Assembly: GCA_009841225.1 (NCBI GenBank)
Contig: VXMF01000030.1
Span: 90,228 to 154,227 of the forward strand
Reading direction: 5' to 3'
DNA: 64,000 nt
Source of the DNA: Terriglobia bacterium
GTDB taxonomy: Bacteria; Acidobacteriota; Terriglobia; Bryobacterales; UBA6623
Below the pieces are notes generated by a model, which ran no database searches, was not told where the DNA came from, and worked only from the letters and a program-made list of their open reading frames with translations. A program made the position numbers and the translations under genes. Each line of letters starts with the position of its first letter. Position 1 is the stretch's first letter. Below are positions 53,095-62,789 of the stretch, piece after piece.

Positions 53095-56067
53095 TCACGC
53101 GCTGCCTTCAAGCGTTGCCAGAAACGTGATCAAGTCGATCAGCTCCTGCGTAGTCATCGCACTGACGAGATCATCCGGCATGATCGACAGTTTGCCCTGA
53201 CGCCGTTCCAAGATGTCCGACGGCGCAAGCTGGAACTCGTCCGCAGCTTCGTTGCGTAGCACTACGCGCTCCGGCGTGTCCTCGATGAGGATCCCTGTCA
53301 GCAGGCCCTGGCTGGCTGTGTCCAAAATCCACGAGGCGTACTCGTGAGAGATTCCGGCGCTCGGGTGCAGGATCGCATTGAGCATGCCCTCCTTGCCATA
53401 TTTCGAGGCAATCGCGGCCAGGCTAGGGCCAACAATCTCCTCTCCTACGGAGAGCGAGTGACACTTGGCGCAATTCGCGCCATCCCTGCGGTGGAATACT
53501 TCGCGGCCGCGCTCGGCGCTACCTACCCCCTCCACGATTTCCCGCACTCGTACCACAGGGCGCTCATTGCTACTCTTCGGCGCTGGGAGAAGCGCTGCGG
53601 CGCGCTCGCGCACCTCGGGATCTCGGGATCGGTGGACCACGCTGGTTGCTACGGCGCGCATCTCACCGGGTAATTCGAACGCTTCCTCCATGTCTAGTAG
53701 CAGTTTCGCTCCATCTCCGCGGCGTCCCAGCACGCGGACTGCCTCACTGCGGACCTGATTGGGAGCGTCAGAAAGGATCAGTCCCCTAAGTGTTTGGTAG
53801 AGACCACCAGCCGACGCCGCCCAAAGCCCTTCGATGGCGGCGATGCGCAGGGCGTCGGGTCCTTCAGACAACTGCTGCGAAAGCATCGCTTCGGCAGCAC
53901 TGCCGCCGATCGCGCCGAGGGTCTTGATCGCAATCACACGGTCGGCTTCCGCCGCCGCCCCGTCCGCTGCTAGGCGTCGCAACTGGGGGGCCAGTGAGGG
54001 ATTGGCGAGCAACGCCGAGAGCTCAAGCGCGGCCGAGCGCGTCTCAGAATTGCTCAGAGCCCGTCCCACCGCAGCCACTAGATACGGCTCAGCCCGTTGG
54101 TCGCTCCATTGGCTGAAGACCTGCTTGGATAGCAGATACAGGGCACGGTTGCGAACCTCACCAGCTTCTGCCGAATCGCCGGCCATCCCGGCGACCGTTC
54201 GGGCAACCCCAGCGGCCGGCTGCCAGCCGAGAGCATCGAGGGCTTTGAGGCGGTCCTCCAAGGGCCGTGACCGGTCCCGAGCAATCCCGGTGAGGTAGTT
54301 GCGAGAGGCCGGGGCCTGAAGGACCCAGTACAAGTCGCCGAGTTTGGGGCTCCACTCGGGATGCTTGCGGCGCAACGCCGTGAACAACCTGTCCTCGGCG
54401 CCATCGGCGGCAATCCCCAGCGCACCCAGATACCAGCGGTCAGCACCGTCATAGCCGTCCGCCAGGCTTAGCCAAATGTCCTCTCTGTGGGCGGGCTCGA
54501 ACCCGCGCAGCATCAGTGCCGCTTCGCGCCGCACTTGAGCATCTGGGTCATTCGCCAGCTGCGCCACATGCTGATAGTGGTCAAGTTCGTGGTGTCTCGA
54601 TAAGCGCAGGGCGAGTATACGGAAGCGCGGATCGTCTGACTCCAGCGCATCCTCCAGCGCGCTCCGACCGGCCTCGCCGAGCGGAGCCAGCAGCCACAGA
54701 GCCCTTGCTCGCATCGTGTCGGAACCGCCCTGCCAGGTTTCCAAGAGCAGTTCGCGGCGCTCGTCTTCCCCGCGTAGCAGCAATTCTTGATAGGCGCGGT
54801 AGCGAGTGGCTTGGTTGGGAGAGCCGAAGGCGGCCAAGAGCCCGCCAGTGCTCTCAAGATCCAATTCCGGGACCGAGCCGCGGTGGCCGATCGGAGCTAT
54901 CCGGAAGATCCTGCCGCGCTCGATGTCGAACATGGCGTGGCCACCCACGACTGGGTCCTGCCAGTCGGCCACGAAGACCGAGCCGTCCGGAGCGACTGCG
55001 ATGTCGCTCGGCCGGAAGATCGGATCCGTGCTCGTCACTGTGTTCTCCGCTTCCATCTCGTAGCCAGCTCCATCGGGGCGCACGAAGAAGGTCTGAATCA
55101 GGCGCTTGCCCGGCTCGGCATGCAGTAATTGGTTGCGGTACTTGGCGGGCAGCAGCTCCCCCTCGTAGAGCACTAGCCCGGTCGGAGATCCCGGTCCGGT
55201 GCGGGCCACGTAGGGCAGCGTTCCGGGCCGCTCTTCGTGAAAGTGCGTGCCCCGATCCTCGCGCCAGCGCCTGCCGCCGGGACCCCAGTAGCCGAAGTTG
55301 GCCCCTTCCATCACATACAGAAGGCGGGTCCACTGGTTGCCGTCGTCATCGTTGTCGGTTTGCCAGATCGAGCCGAAGGAGTCCAGCGCAATCTCGTAGG
55401 GATTGCGGGCATTGTGGGCAAGCACGCGAAAATCACTGCCATCGGGCTGCACCGTCTGCACGGTGGCGGCATAGTAGGGCCCTTCGCGGCTGCTGCGGAA
55501 CGAGTTGCCCGAGCGGTCCGTGGTCTGGAAGCCCTGATCACCGGAATTGAAGTAGTAGCGCCCGTCATGCCCGAACAGCACGACGTGCAGGCCGTGGTCG
55601 TGATCCACTCCGCTCCAGCCGCTGAGCAGCGTCTCCTTCGACACGATCCTGTCGTCCTCGTCCTTTGTGTACACGAAGAGATCCGGCGACTGGGAAACGA
55701 TGACCTTGTTGCCGAGCACGGAAATGCCTAGCGGGGCGAGCATGTCGGCGTGCTGGTCGAAGACCTTGCGGGAATCCGCCTGCCCGTCGCCGTCAGTGTC
55801 TTCGAGAATGACGATGCGGTCACCCTGCTCGTCATTCTTGGGACGGCTCCTGAGGTCACTGCGGTAGTTGACCGATTCGATGAACCAGATCCTTCCTCGC
55901 TCGTCGATGTCGAAATTGGTCGGGTTCACCAACAGCGGCTCACTGGCCCAAAGGGTCATTTCCAGTCCCGGCGCAACCTCGAATTCACTGCCGACGGTAG
56001 GCGGGGACACACTGCAGGCAGCCAGCGCGAGCGCCGCCACCACAGCGATACAACGGAAGGCGGTCAT
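53095..56067 (-). CDS. PVC-type membrane-bound dehydrogenase with HEAT repeats and cytochrome c
   Basis: 990 residues from ATG 56067. A lipoprotein signal (VVAALALAACS) is followed by a glucose-dehydrogenase-like propeller of the PVC type: FEVAPGLEMTLWASEPLLVNPTNFDIDERGRIW, later IALDSFGSIWQTDNDDD and the ending WQDPVVGGHAMFDIERGRI. Then come alpha-helical HEAT-like repeats (about 490-850) and a C-terminal heme c domain with CAKCH. It is probably anchored to a membrane and oxidises a sugar or alcohol with electrons passed to the heme. The open frame extends to 56217, but the lipobox and a TAGAAT seven bases upstream point to 56067. Confidence 0.9.
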   Translation of the reverse strand: MTAFRCIAVVAALALAACSVSPPTVGSEFEVAPGLEMTLWASEPLLVNPTNFDIDERGRIWFIESVNYRSDLRSRPKNDEQGDRIVILEDTDGDGQADSRKVFDQHADMLAPLGISVLGNKVIVSQSPDLFVYTKDEDDRIVSKETLLSGWSGVDHDHGLHVVLFGHDGRYYFNSGDQGFQTTDRSGNSFRSSREGPYYAATVQTVQPDGSDFRVLAHNARNPYEIALDSFGSIWQTDNDDDGNQWTRLLYVMEGANFGYWGPGGRRWREDRGTHFHEERPGTLPYVARTGPGSPTGLVLYEGELLPAKYRNQLLHAEPGKRLIQTFFVRPDGAGYEMEAENTVTSTDPIFRPSDIAVAPDGSVFVADWQDPVVGGHAMFDIERGRIFRIAPIGHRGSVPELDLESTGGLLAAFGSPNQATRYRAYQELLLRGEDERRELLLETWQGGSDTMRARALWLLAPLGEAGRSALEDALESDDPRFRILALRLSRHHELDHYQHVAQLANDPDAQVRREAALMLRGFEPAHREDIWLSLADGYDGADRWYLGALGIAADGAEDRLFTALRRKHPEWSPKLGDLYWVLQAPASRNYLTGIARDRSRPLEDRLKALDALGWQPAAGVARTVAGMAGDSAEAGEVRNRALYLLSKQVFSQWSDQRAEPYLVAAVGRALSNSETRSAALELSALLANPSLAPQLRRLAADGAAAEADRVIAIKTLGAIGGSAAEAMLSQQLSEGPDALRIAAIEGLWAASAGGLYQTLRGLILSDAPNQVRSEAVRVLGRRGDGAKLLLDMEEAFELPGEMRAVATSVVHRSRDPEVRERAAALLPAPKSSNERPVVRVREIVEGVGSAERGREVFHRRDGANCAKCHSLSVGEEIVGPSLAAIASKYGKEGMLNAILHPSAGISHEYASWILDTASQGLLTGILIEDTPERVVLRNEAADEFQLAPSDILERRQGKLSIMPDDLVSAMTTQELIDLITFLATLEGSA

Positions 56068-56074
56068 TGGTTCG

Positions 56075-56080
56075 ATTCTA
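56075..56080 (-). promoter_or_regulatory. -10-like TAGAAT seven bases before the PVC dehydrogenase start
   Basis: Read on the minus strand, TAGAAT is followed by seven bases and the ATG at 56067, with no room for a ribosome-binding site. A leaderless transcript is suggested. Confidence 0.45.
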
Positions 56081-56421
56081 CCGAGCGCCCCGCCAGTCGG
56101 CGCGTCACTTAGCGACAACCTCAATTGCTCGGTGCGTTCGGGCCCAGGAGTGACACTGACGAAGTACTCGGACATCGCCGCGGGTCGCAGCGCCAGGGTA
56201 TCCAGCATGCCGAGCATGCAGGGATCCTTCGGGGCTGTTCTGGCCGCCTAGCCTTCCTGCCAGAAGAATCCTGAGAGTGACCCCTTCGAAAGGCCCGCCT
56301 GTGCAAGCGAGTGCCGTGGTCGAGAGAACGCTCCTGCCCCGCCTCATGTTCTCCTCGAGCCTGATGTCGGCAGCCCTGGACAGGAGCAAGCCTTTCATTC
56401 AGGTCCTGCGGCCCGGTCTTT
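56081..56421. other. Intergenic region without a recognised gene
   Basis: About 340 bases between two minus-strand genes. Apart from the presumed upstream promoter part of the PVC dehydrogenase I see nothing in it. Confidence 0.4.
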
Positions 56422-57672
56422 TCAATCAACGATCCACAGCGTTAGCGAATCGATATCCTTCACGAACACACGCTCGCCCGATACCGCTGGCTGGGCCCAG
56501 GTTGCACTCTCCGCCACCGAGTACCGCCCCACCACCTCGAATCTCGCTCGATTGCTCCTTGCGACAACGAGTTCGGCATCGTCGTTGAGCAGCAAGAGCA
56601 GCTTGCCCGCCTTGACGACAGCGGTGTTGAGCGCCGCCCTGGGCGGGCCGAGCCAAAGGACGCTGCCGCTGCCAACATCTAGCGCAAAGTACTGGCCTCT
56701 TGATCTCTGGGACAGGCCATACAAGGTATCGGCGATCACTACCGGCGCGCTCAAATACATCGAAACTGCCGTCGTTTCCCAAACAGTCTCGGTCGCCCAC
56801 TCGCCATCGCTTCGCACCGGCTTGATAGCAGCGGCACCCTGTTGGTTTCCGCTGACGATGACCGTGTCGCCATGCAGCACCGGCGTTGGGCCTCCCTGAT
56901 CACCCTTCCAAGGATGGTGCCACAGCAGCGTTCCGCCCGGAAACGATACGCCGATCACACCCTCCTGGGTCACCGAGATAACCTGGCGAACCCCTTCGAT
57001 GTCGGCGAAGATCGGGGATGCGAAGAACCCTCCTGCGCCCACGGTCCACTCGATGTTTCCCGTTTGGGCACTGAATGCTGTCAGCGGTCCGTAATTGCCC
57101 GGATGTGCAATGACGATGCCCTCGTCGGCGATCGGCGACGACGCCGCACCGAAATATGGTGCCTCCCCCGGTGCATCGGTCCGCCAGAGCAGTTCTCCAC
57201 CAGAGGCATCGAATGCCGCCACGATTCCGCTGATGCCCACCGTGAACAACTTGCCATTCCTGTAGACAGGAGTCGCCTTGGGCCCCGCCCCGTGAACCGC
57301 GGCGGGCTCGCCTGGCTCGTACGGCGCAGAATAGCCGGACTGCCAAAGTTCGTCGCCCGTGCTCGCTTCAAGCGCCACCAGGACCTCCCGGCCCTCGCGA
57401 CGCACAAAAGCGTAGACAACATCGCCAACAACCAACGGAGTGGCATAGCCTTCGCCGATCTCGACCCTCCACTCCAGCTCGAGTTCATCCGGCCACCGGG
57501 TGGGCTCGACGAAGGCGCTAGCGGAACCATCACTTCGCAGCCCTCGCCACTGCGTGTAGTCGTCCGAGCTGGTTTCGATCTCGACGCCGCTCGAGCAAGA
57601 GATCGATAAGAGCGCAAAGACGAGTAGCGACGGAAGGAACGCGGGCCCGATGTCGAATCGCCGGTTCGCCAC
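56422..57672 (-). CDS. PQQ-like (BamB-type) beta-propeller lipoprotein
   Basis: About 416 residues from GTG 57672, which puts a lipoprotein signal (FLPSLLVFALLSISC) close to the N-terminus. In-frame ATG codons at 57762 and 57825 give longer proteins with an awkward charged leader. The mature protein has seven or eight PQQ-like blades (ALEASTGDELWQSG, AFDASGGELLWRTD, ALDVGSGSVLWLG) after an opening TQWRGLRSDGSASAF typical of acidobacterial/planctomycetal propellers. No catalytic residues for a quinoprotein were identified; it is probably a structural or binding protein in the periplasm. Confidence 0.8.
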   Translation of the reverse strand: MANRRFDIGPAFLPSLLVFALLSISCSSGVEIETSSDDYTQWRGLRSDGSASAFVEPTRWPDELELEWRVEIGEGYATPLVVGDVVYAFVRREGREVLVALEASTGDELWQSGYSAPYEPGEPAAVHGAGPKATPVYRNGKLFTVGISGIVAAFDASGGELLWRTDAPGEAPYFGAASSPIADEGIVIAHPGNYGPLTAFSAQTGNIEWTVGAGGFFASPIFADIEGVRQVISVTQEGVIGVSFPGGTLLWHHPWKGDQGGPTPVLHGDTVIVSGNQQGAAAIKPVRSDGEWATETVWETTAVSMYLSAPVVIADTLYGLSQRSRGQYFALDVGSGSVLWLGPPRAALNTAVVKAGKLLLLLNDDAELVVARSNRARFEVVGRYSVAESATWAQPAVSGERVFVKDIDSLTLWIVD

Positions 57673-58106
57673 CCGGCACCTAGCACCCGCTGCCCTACGG
57701 TCAGCGAACCCCCTCACATTGATGGTTTCTCTCTCTCGGTTGACACGATCGAGCCACTGCATCGTACAGCTGTCCACTGCTCTATCCGCCGAGACGCAGG
57801 CCGGCCGATCGGAGATCCATGGCATCGTCCCCTTGGACGGGACCTAGTACAGCCACGTTTCTCGCAAGACCGGCGTCCTGGCCGCGCATGCTTGTTCAGA
57901 CCCGTTCCAATGATTGATTCGTTCGCGTTCCACATCGGTTTGCTTCCTCCGAAGTGGGCTTGCGCGGTTCTCGGCCCTTGTGGGGGAACAAGAAGGAAGC
58001 TAGTGGGGTCTATCGGGGATGGCACCAAGGCACGACGGCCATCCGTAGAAGCGACCGTTCCATGCCTGCTGGTCTGTACTGCTGCTAAGTTCGCCAACAG
58101 GAGATC
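57673..58106. other. Intergenic region with uncertain 5' end of the propeller gene
   Basis: It includes the possible N-terminal extension of the minus-strand propeller gene (up to 57825) and the plus-strand leader of the hydrolase gene. No other gene is supported. Confidence 0.4.
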
Positions 58107-58109
58107 GTG

Positions 58110-59090
58110 ATGAGAAAGCTCTTGAAACGGTTAGTCGTTTGGGTTGGCGGCGCACTGTTGCTGGCCGTCGCAGTGGGGATTGGCCTCCAGTGGCTGCTCT
58201 CGCTTCTTGCACTGGAGCGAAACCCGCCGCCCGGGGAGCTAGTTGTAGTCAGCGGACGCCAGATGCACCTGCTTTGCCATGGGCAAGGTGCGCCTGCGGT
58301 AATTCTTGAGTCGGGGCTTCCCGGCACGTCTCTAGGGTGGGCCGCGGTGATTGAGGACATCGCCGCGTTCACACGGGTGTGCGCATACGACAGGGCCGGG
58401 TTCGCCTGGAGCGAGGCGGGGCCTGAACCTCGTACGGCCGGCAACCTCGCCCGCGAGCTCAGGGACCTGCTCCGTGCTGCTGGCGTGGACCCGCCGTTCG
58501 TCGTCTCGGGTCACTCTTTCGGGGGCGTGCTCGTGCAGGTGTTTGCGAGCCAGTTTCAGGACGAAGTGGCCGGACTAGTGCTGGTCGACGCCCCCCACCC
58601 CGACATCACCGCCCATTTCCCTCCCGGGCACTACGAACGGATGAAAAACCTCGCGTTGATGCCAAGGTTCCTGGGTCCTCTTGGCGTCGCTCGCCTCACG
58701 ATGCCTATGCCAACTGCCAGCCCAGATTCCCGCCCCAGTTCAGTGCAGGCTGCGGAGAAGCAACTGCTGGCAACGACGCGATCGTTTCGGACCATGGCGT
58801 CGGAACTCGAGGTTCTGGGGGAAAGTATGAACCAAGTTGCGGAGACCCCTCTTCGGCTGGGCCAGAAGCCGCTCATTATCCTTACCAAGGGGCGGCGCCG
58901 AAAGGGAATGGAACACGTGGATGACACGCAGGAGAGGCATACAGAGCTGTCGGAGAACAGCGACTGGCGAGTGATCAGTGGAGCCGGTCACTTTATCCAC
59001 CACGAAGATCCCGCAGTCGTGGTGGATGCGATCCGCAGCGTCGTAGAATCCGCCCGCACCCCGCCTGCGGACGCTGCCGCCTCCCAGTAA
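58110..59090 (+). CDS. Membrane-anchored alpha/beta hydrolase
   Basis: 326 residues. One N-terminal membrane helix (LVVWVGGALLLAVAVGIGLQ) anchors an alpha/beta-hydrolase domain. The nucleophile elbow is GHSFGG and the catalytic His lies in GAGHFIHHEDP; the oxyanion region is ILESGLPGTSLGW. The class suggests an esterase, lactonase or similar; the substrate is unknown. AGGAG about six to ten bases upstream supports ATG 58110; a GTG at 58107 is directly before it. Confidence 0.88.
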   Translation: MRKLLKRLVVWVGGALLLAVAVGIGLQWLLSLLALERNPPPGELVVVSGRQMHLLCHGQGAPAVILESGLPGTSLGWAAVIEDIAAFTRVCAYDRAGFAWSEAGPEPRTAGNLARELRDLLRAAGVDPPFVVSGHSFGGVLVQVFASQFQDEVAGLVLVDAPHPDITAHFPPGHYERMKNLALMPRFLGPLGVARLTMPMPTASPDSRPSSVQAAEKQLLATTRSFRTMASELEVLGESMNQVAETPLRLGQKPLIILTKGRRRKGMEHVDDTQERHTELSENSDWRVISGAGHFIHHEDPAVVVDAIRSVVESARTPPADAAASQ

Positions 59091-59477
59091 TTCGTGTCTC
59101 GGTGCTAGGTCGAGATGGACCGTGATCGAGCTGTGGAATCGATAGGAGTTGACGTATCCGGCGGTCAGAAGGCCCAGACCCGCCGAGTGTGCGTTGCGAG
59201 GCAACTTAGCTGCGTCAAGCGTTGCGAAGGTGTCGGTGATTTCAGTTCGCTGAGTCCACTGAAACAGCGCGGGCTTATCCTTCGCTAATGGGGCGCCCAC
59301 CCGCTAGGCCGCATGTGGGCCGGCCATCCGCTTCCGCGTGCAACTTGCGGCCGATCTGGCGCCGGGACAGATTTCTCCCCACCAGCCGCCGATGCACTTC
59401 GGGCTCGGCTCCGTGAACTAAGTCCTCTAGCGGTGCCGAGAGCTGCGCAGCCGCCCCTCTGCCTCAAGTGACCCATA
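59091..59477. other. Intergenic region without a recognised gene
   Basis: About 390 bases between two plus-strand genes. I see no gene or clear terminator; the 3' end holds the promoter of the next operon. Confidence 0.4.
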
Positions 59478-59483
59478 TATAAT
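59478..59483 (+). promoter_or_regulatory. Consensus -10 TATAAT nine bases before the PSCyt1/DUF1549 start
   Basis: A perfect TATAAT is followed by nine bases and ATG 59493. No ribosome-binding site is present between them, so transcription would start within a few bases of the ATG. Confidence 0.55.
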
Positions 59484-59492
59484 GTTGGTCGC

Positions 59493-62400
59493 ATGGCACA
59501 CAGGATCTCTAGTCCGCTTTTCGTCATAGCAGCCGCGATCGCCCTAGCCTTGCCGGGACACGCCAAGGTTGACTACCAGTCGGACGTGCGGCCCCTGCTT
59601 TCCGACAAGTGTTTCCAATGCCACGGGCCCGATGCGGCGACGCGAACGGTAGACCTGCGGCTGGACCGCCGGGAGGGCCTGTTCGGACACCGCCCGAACG
59701 GCACACCCGTGGTTCCCGGAGACCCCGACTCCAGTCTGGTCTTCCAGCGCATCACACACACCGACGCCGCGCTGCGCATGCCGCCGGAGTACTCGCACAA
59801 GTCTCTCGAGTCCGCCGATATCGACACCATCCGAACATGGATCGAAGAGGGTGCGGAGTGGACCGGGCACTGGGCCTTTGAGATCCCGAAGCGCCCGGAA
59901 CTGCCCGCCGTGCGCGATGCGGACTGGGCGCGTAACCCGATCGATCGCTTCGTGCTGGCACGCCTCGAGGAGGAAGGGCTTGCGCCGGCGCCGGAAGCGG
60001 ACAGGCGCTCGCTGGCGCGCCGAGCCGCCTTAGACGTGACCGGCCTGCCGCCGAGCCCGGAGATCGTGGACGCCTTCGTGGACGACGACCAGCCCGGCGC
60101 CTTCCAGCGCTACCTTGACGTTCTGTTCGCTGCCGAGAGCTACGGAGAGCACCGCGCTCGCTACTGGCTGGACGCGGCACGCTATGCCGACACTCACGGC
60201 ATCCACATCGACAACTACCGCGAGATGTGGCCCTACCGCGACTGGGTGATCAACGCCTTCAACCGCAACCTGCCCTTCGACCAGTTCACGCTCGAGCAAG
60301 TCGCGGGCGACCTGCTGCCGAGCCCGACGATGGACCAGCTCATCGCTTCCGGCTTCCATCGCTGCAACGCCACGACCAACGAGGGCGGTGTCATCCCCGA
60401 GGAATACGAGGTGATCTACGCCAAGGACCGCGCCGACACCACCGGCACGGTCTTCCTAGGCCTGACGGTCGGCTGCGCGACCTGCCACGACCACAAGTTC
60501 GATCCGATCACCCAGCGCGACTTCTATGCCATGACGGCGTTCTTCCGCAACACGACCCAGTACGTCATGGACGGCAACATCTCCGACACTCCGCCGTTCA
60601 TCATCGTGCCGACCGCAGAGGACCGCGCTCACTACGACGAGCTGCGCGAGACGCTGCGGACGGCAAGGTCCGAGTCGCTGGCCGCTAGCGAGAATCCCGG
60701 CGAGGCCTTCGAGGAGTGGCTCGCACAGGGCGGGTACGGCGGTCTGCAGAACCCTCTGGCGACCGCCAAGGTCCCCTTGCACGTGAGCCATGACCGGATC
60801 GTTCACGAAGGCACCAATGGACCCTTGGCCCTGCCCGATGGCGTGTCGGCCGCGGAGGGGCCGACCGGCAACCTACAGGCGCTCGAATTCGAGGGCGATG
60901 GATTCTTGGAAGTGCCGAATTCGGGCATCGACACGGACACGCCTTTCTCGCTTGCCTTCTGGGTGCGCCACCCCGAGGACGCGGGCAGCTATATCGTGCT
61001 GAGCCAGACCGACCCTGACAACAAGATGCGGGGCTGGCAAGTGACGCTGGGGGGGCGGGAAATTATTTTCCGGATGATCGCCGCCAACGAGGACGAGGCT
61101 TCGGGCGAGGACAAGGCTTCGGATGAAGATGAAGCTTCGGGTGAAGACGAGGAATTGGATGAGGACACGTCTTCGAACATCGAAATCCGACCCAACAACC
61201 AGTATCAGCTTGAACCGGGCTCGTGGCGCCACGTCACCGTCACTTATGACGGTTCGGGGGAACGCGCCGGCCTGAACATCTACTACAACGGCGAGCGAAT
61301 GCCGTTCCAGGGCAGCGAGTACTTTGCCAAGCTGGACGGCATGGTGGCCTCCGACCAGCCGGTGCTGCTCGGTGGCGGCTTCTACAAGGACGACGGGGAG
61401 GTCAAGCCTCGAGGCATGCCAGGGGGCGCCATTGCCGACGTGCGTCTCTACGATCGAGAACTCAGCCTGGAAGAGGCCAATGTCGTGGCGAACTGGCCGT
61501 CGCTGGAATCGGCTCGCTCGAAGCCGCCCGCGGAACTTAGCGACTTAGAGACGCACGTGCTTGGCTTGCACTACCTCAACGTCCACGACGAGCGCTATCG
61601 AGAACGATTCCAAGCTGCCAAGCGGGCCGAGCGCGGTATCCGGGAGGTGCGCCGACGTGGAGCGGTGACGCACGTCATGCAGGAGCGGGAAGACCGCGAG
61701 GCGGCCGCTCACATCCTCTTCCGGGGCATGTACGACCAGCGACGCGACAAGGTGCCGGCCGCGACTCCGGGCTTCCTGCCGTCTCTGGAAGACTCCGGGC
61801 CGGTCAACCGGCTGCATTTGGCGCGCTGGCTGATCGCCAACGAGAACCCGCTCACTTCGCGCGTGGCGGTGAACCGCTTCTGGCAGCAGGTCTTCGGGGA
61901 GGGCCTGGTGCGCACCAGCGACGACTTCGGAGCGCAGGGCGAGTCTCCTTCGCACCCGGCGCTGCTGGACTGGCTCTCCGTGGAGTTCCGCGAGAACGGC
62001 TGGGACGTCAAGCAGCTGCTGCGCACGATGCTGTCGTCGGCCGCGTACCGCCAGTCAGCCGAGGCCGACCAAGCCAAGGTCGGCAAGGATCCCCAGAACC
62101 GACTGCTCTCGCGCGGGCCGCGCTTCCGCATGGACGCCGAGATGCTGCGCGACTTCGGACTGGCCGCCACGGGCATCCTTGTGGAGAAGATCGGCGGCCC
62201 CAGCGTGAAGCCCTACCAACCGGACGGGGTCTGGGAGTCAGTGGCAATGCTGGGCAGCAACACGCGCCATTACAAGCGCGACGACGGCGACAAGCTCTAT
62301 CGCCGCAGCCTGTACACCTTCTGGAAGCGGGCCGCGCCTCCCGCTTCGATGCAGATCTTCAATGCTCCGACCCGCGAGCACGCGACGGTGCGACGCGAGC

Positions 62401-62753
62401 GCACGAACACTCCGCTGCAGGCGTTGGTGACCATGAACGACCCGCAGTTCGTGGAGGCCGCGCGATTCCTCGCGCAGACCGCTTTGAAGCAAGCGCAGCC
62501 CGATTTCGCCTCCCGCCTGGACTTCCTGACGAAGCGCTTGCTGTCGCGCGAGTTCAGCACCCATGAGCGGACAGTGGCCGAGCAGAGCCTCGCGGACTTC
62601 CTGCGCCACTACGAAGAGGATTCCGAAGACGCCAGCAAGCTGCTGGCGACCGGCGAAGCGACAGTGGACGAGGATCTGCCCGCGCCGGAACTGGCAGCGT
62701 GGACCATGATGGCCAACCAGCTGATGAACCTCGACGAGGCATTGAACAAGTAA
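59493..62753 (+). CDS. PSCyt1-DUF1549-LamG-DUF1553 protein
   Basis: 1086 residues. A signal peptide (LFVIAAAIALALPGHA) is followed by a planctomycete-type cytochrome c domain with CFQCHGPD, then DUF1549 (NPIDRFVLARLEEEGL, YWLDAARYADTHGIHIDNYR), a second CATCHDHKFDPITQRDFY segment, a LamG-like domain (about 465-665) and DUF1553 (LARWLIANENPLTSRVAVNRFWQQ, TNTPLQALVTMNDPQFVEAA). The LamG-like domain holds an acidic four-unit tandem insert (residues 535-558). The architecture is standard for Planctomycetota, Verrucomicrobiota and some Acidobacteriota, where it is always paired with DUF1501 proteins as here. The function is thought to be in polysaccharide or glycoside use, but is not established. 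Confidence 0.93.
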   Translation: MAHRISSPLFVIAAAIALALPGHAKVDYQSDVRPLLSDKCFQCHGPDAATRTVDLRLDRREGLFGHRPNGTPVVPGDPDSSLVFQRITHTDAALRMPPEYSHKSLESADIDTIRTWIEEGAEWTGHWAFEIPKRPELPAVRDADWARNPIDRFVLARLEEEGLAPAPEADRRSLARRAALDVTGLPPSPEIVDAFVDDDQPGAFQRYLDVLFAAESYGEHRARYWLDAARYADTHGIHIDNYREMWPYRDWVINAFNRNLPFDQFTLEQVAGDLLPSPTMDQLIASGFHRCNATTNEGGVIPEEYEVIYAKDRADTTGTVFLGLTVGCATCHDHKFDPITQRDFYAMTAFFRNTTQYVMDGNISDTPPFIIVPTAEDRAHYDELRETLRTARSESLAASENPGEAFEEWLAQGGYGGLQNPLATAKVPLHVSHDRIVHEGTNGPLALPDGVSAAEGPTGNLQALEFEGDGFLEVPNSGIDTDTPFSLAFWVRHPEDAGSYIVLSQTDPDNKMRGWQVTLGGREIIFRMIAANEDEASGEDKASDEDEASGEDEELDEDTSSNIEIRPNNQYQLEPGSWRHVTVTYDGSGERAGLNIYYNGERMPFQGSEYFAKLDGMVASDQPVLLGGGFYKDDGEVKPRGMPGGAIADVRLYDRELSLEEANVVANWPSLESARSKPPAELSDLETHVLGLHYLNVHDERYRERFQAAKRAERGIREVRRRGAVTHVMQEREDREAAAHILFRGMYDQRRDKVPAATPGFLPSLEDSGPVNRLHLARWLIANENPLTSRVAVNRFWQQVFGEGLVRTSDDFGAQGESPSHPALLDWLSVEFRENGWDVKQLLRTMLSSAAYRQSAEADQAKVGKDPQNRLLSRGPRFRMDAEMLRDFGLAATGILVEKIGGPSVKPYQPDGVWESVAMLGSNTRHYKRDDGDKLYRRSLYTFWKRAAPPASMQIFNAPTREHATVRRERTNTPLQALVTMNDPQFVEAARFLAQTALKQAQPDFASRLDFLTKRLLSREFSTHERTVAEQSLADFLRHYEEDSEDASKLLATGEATVDEDLPAPELAAWTMMANQLMNLDEALNK
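61095..61166 (+). repeat. 18-base tandem repeat encoding an acidic linker
   Basis: Four 18-base units (61095-61112, 61113-61130, 61131-61148, 61149-61166) encode EASGED, KASDED, EASGED and EELDED. The first three are close copies; the fourth has drifted. Confidence 0.75.
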
Positions 62754-62789
62754 TCGGACGGCGATTCGAAACCGACGGAGGGAAATCTC

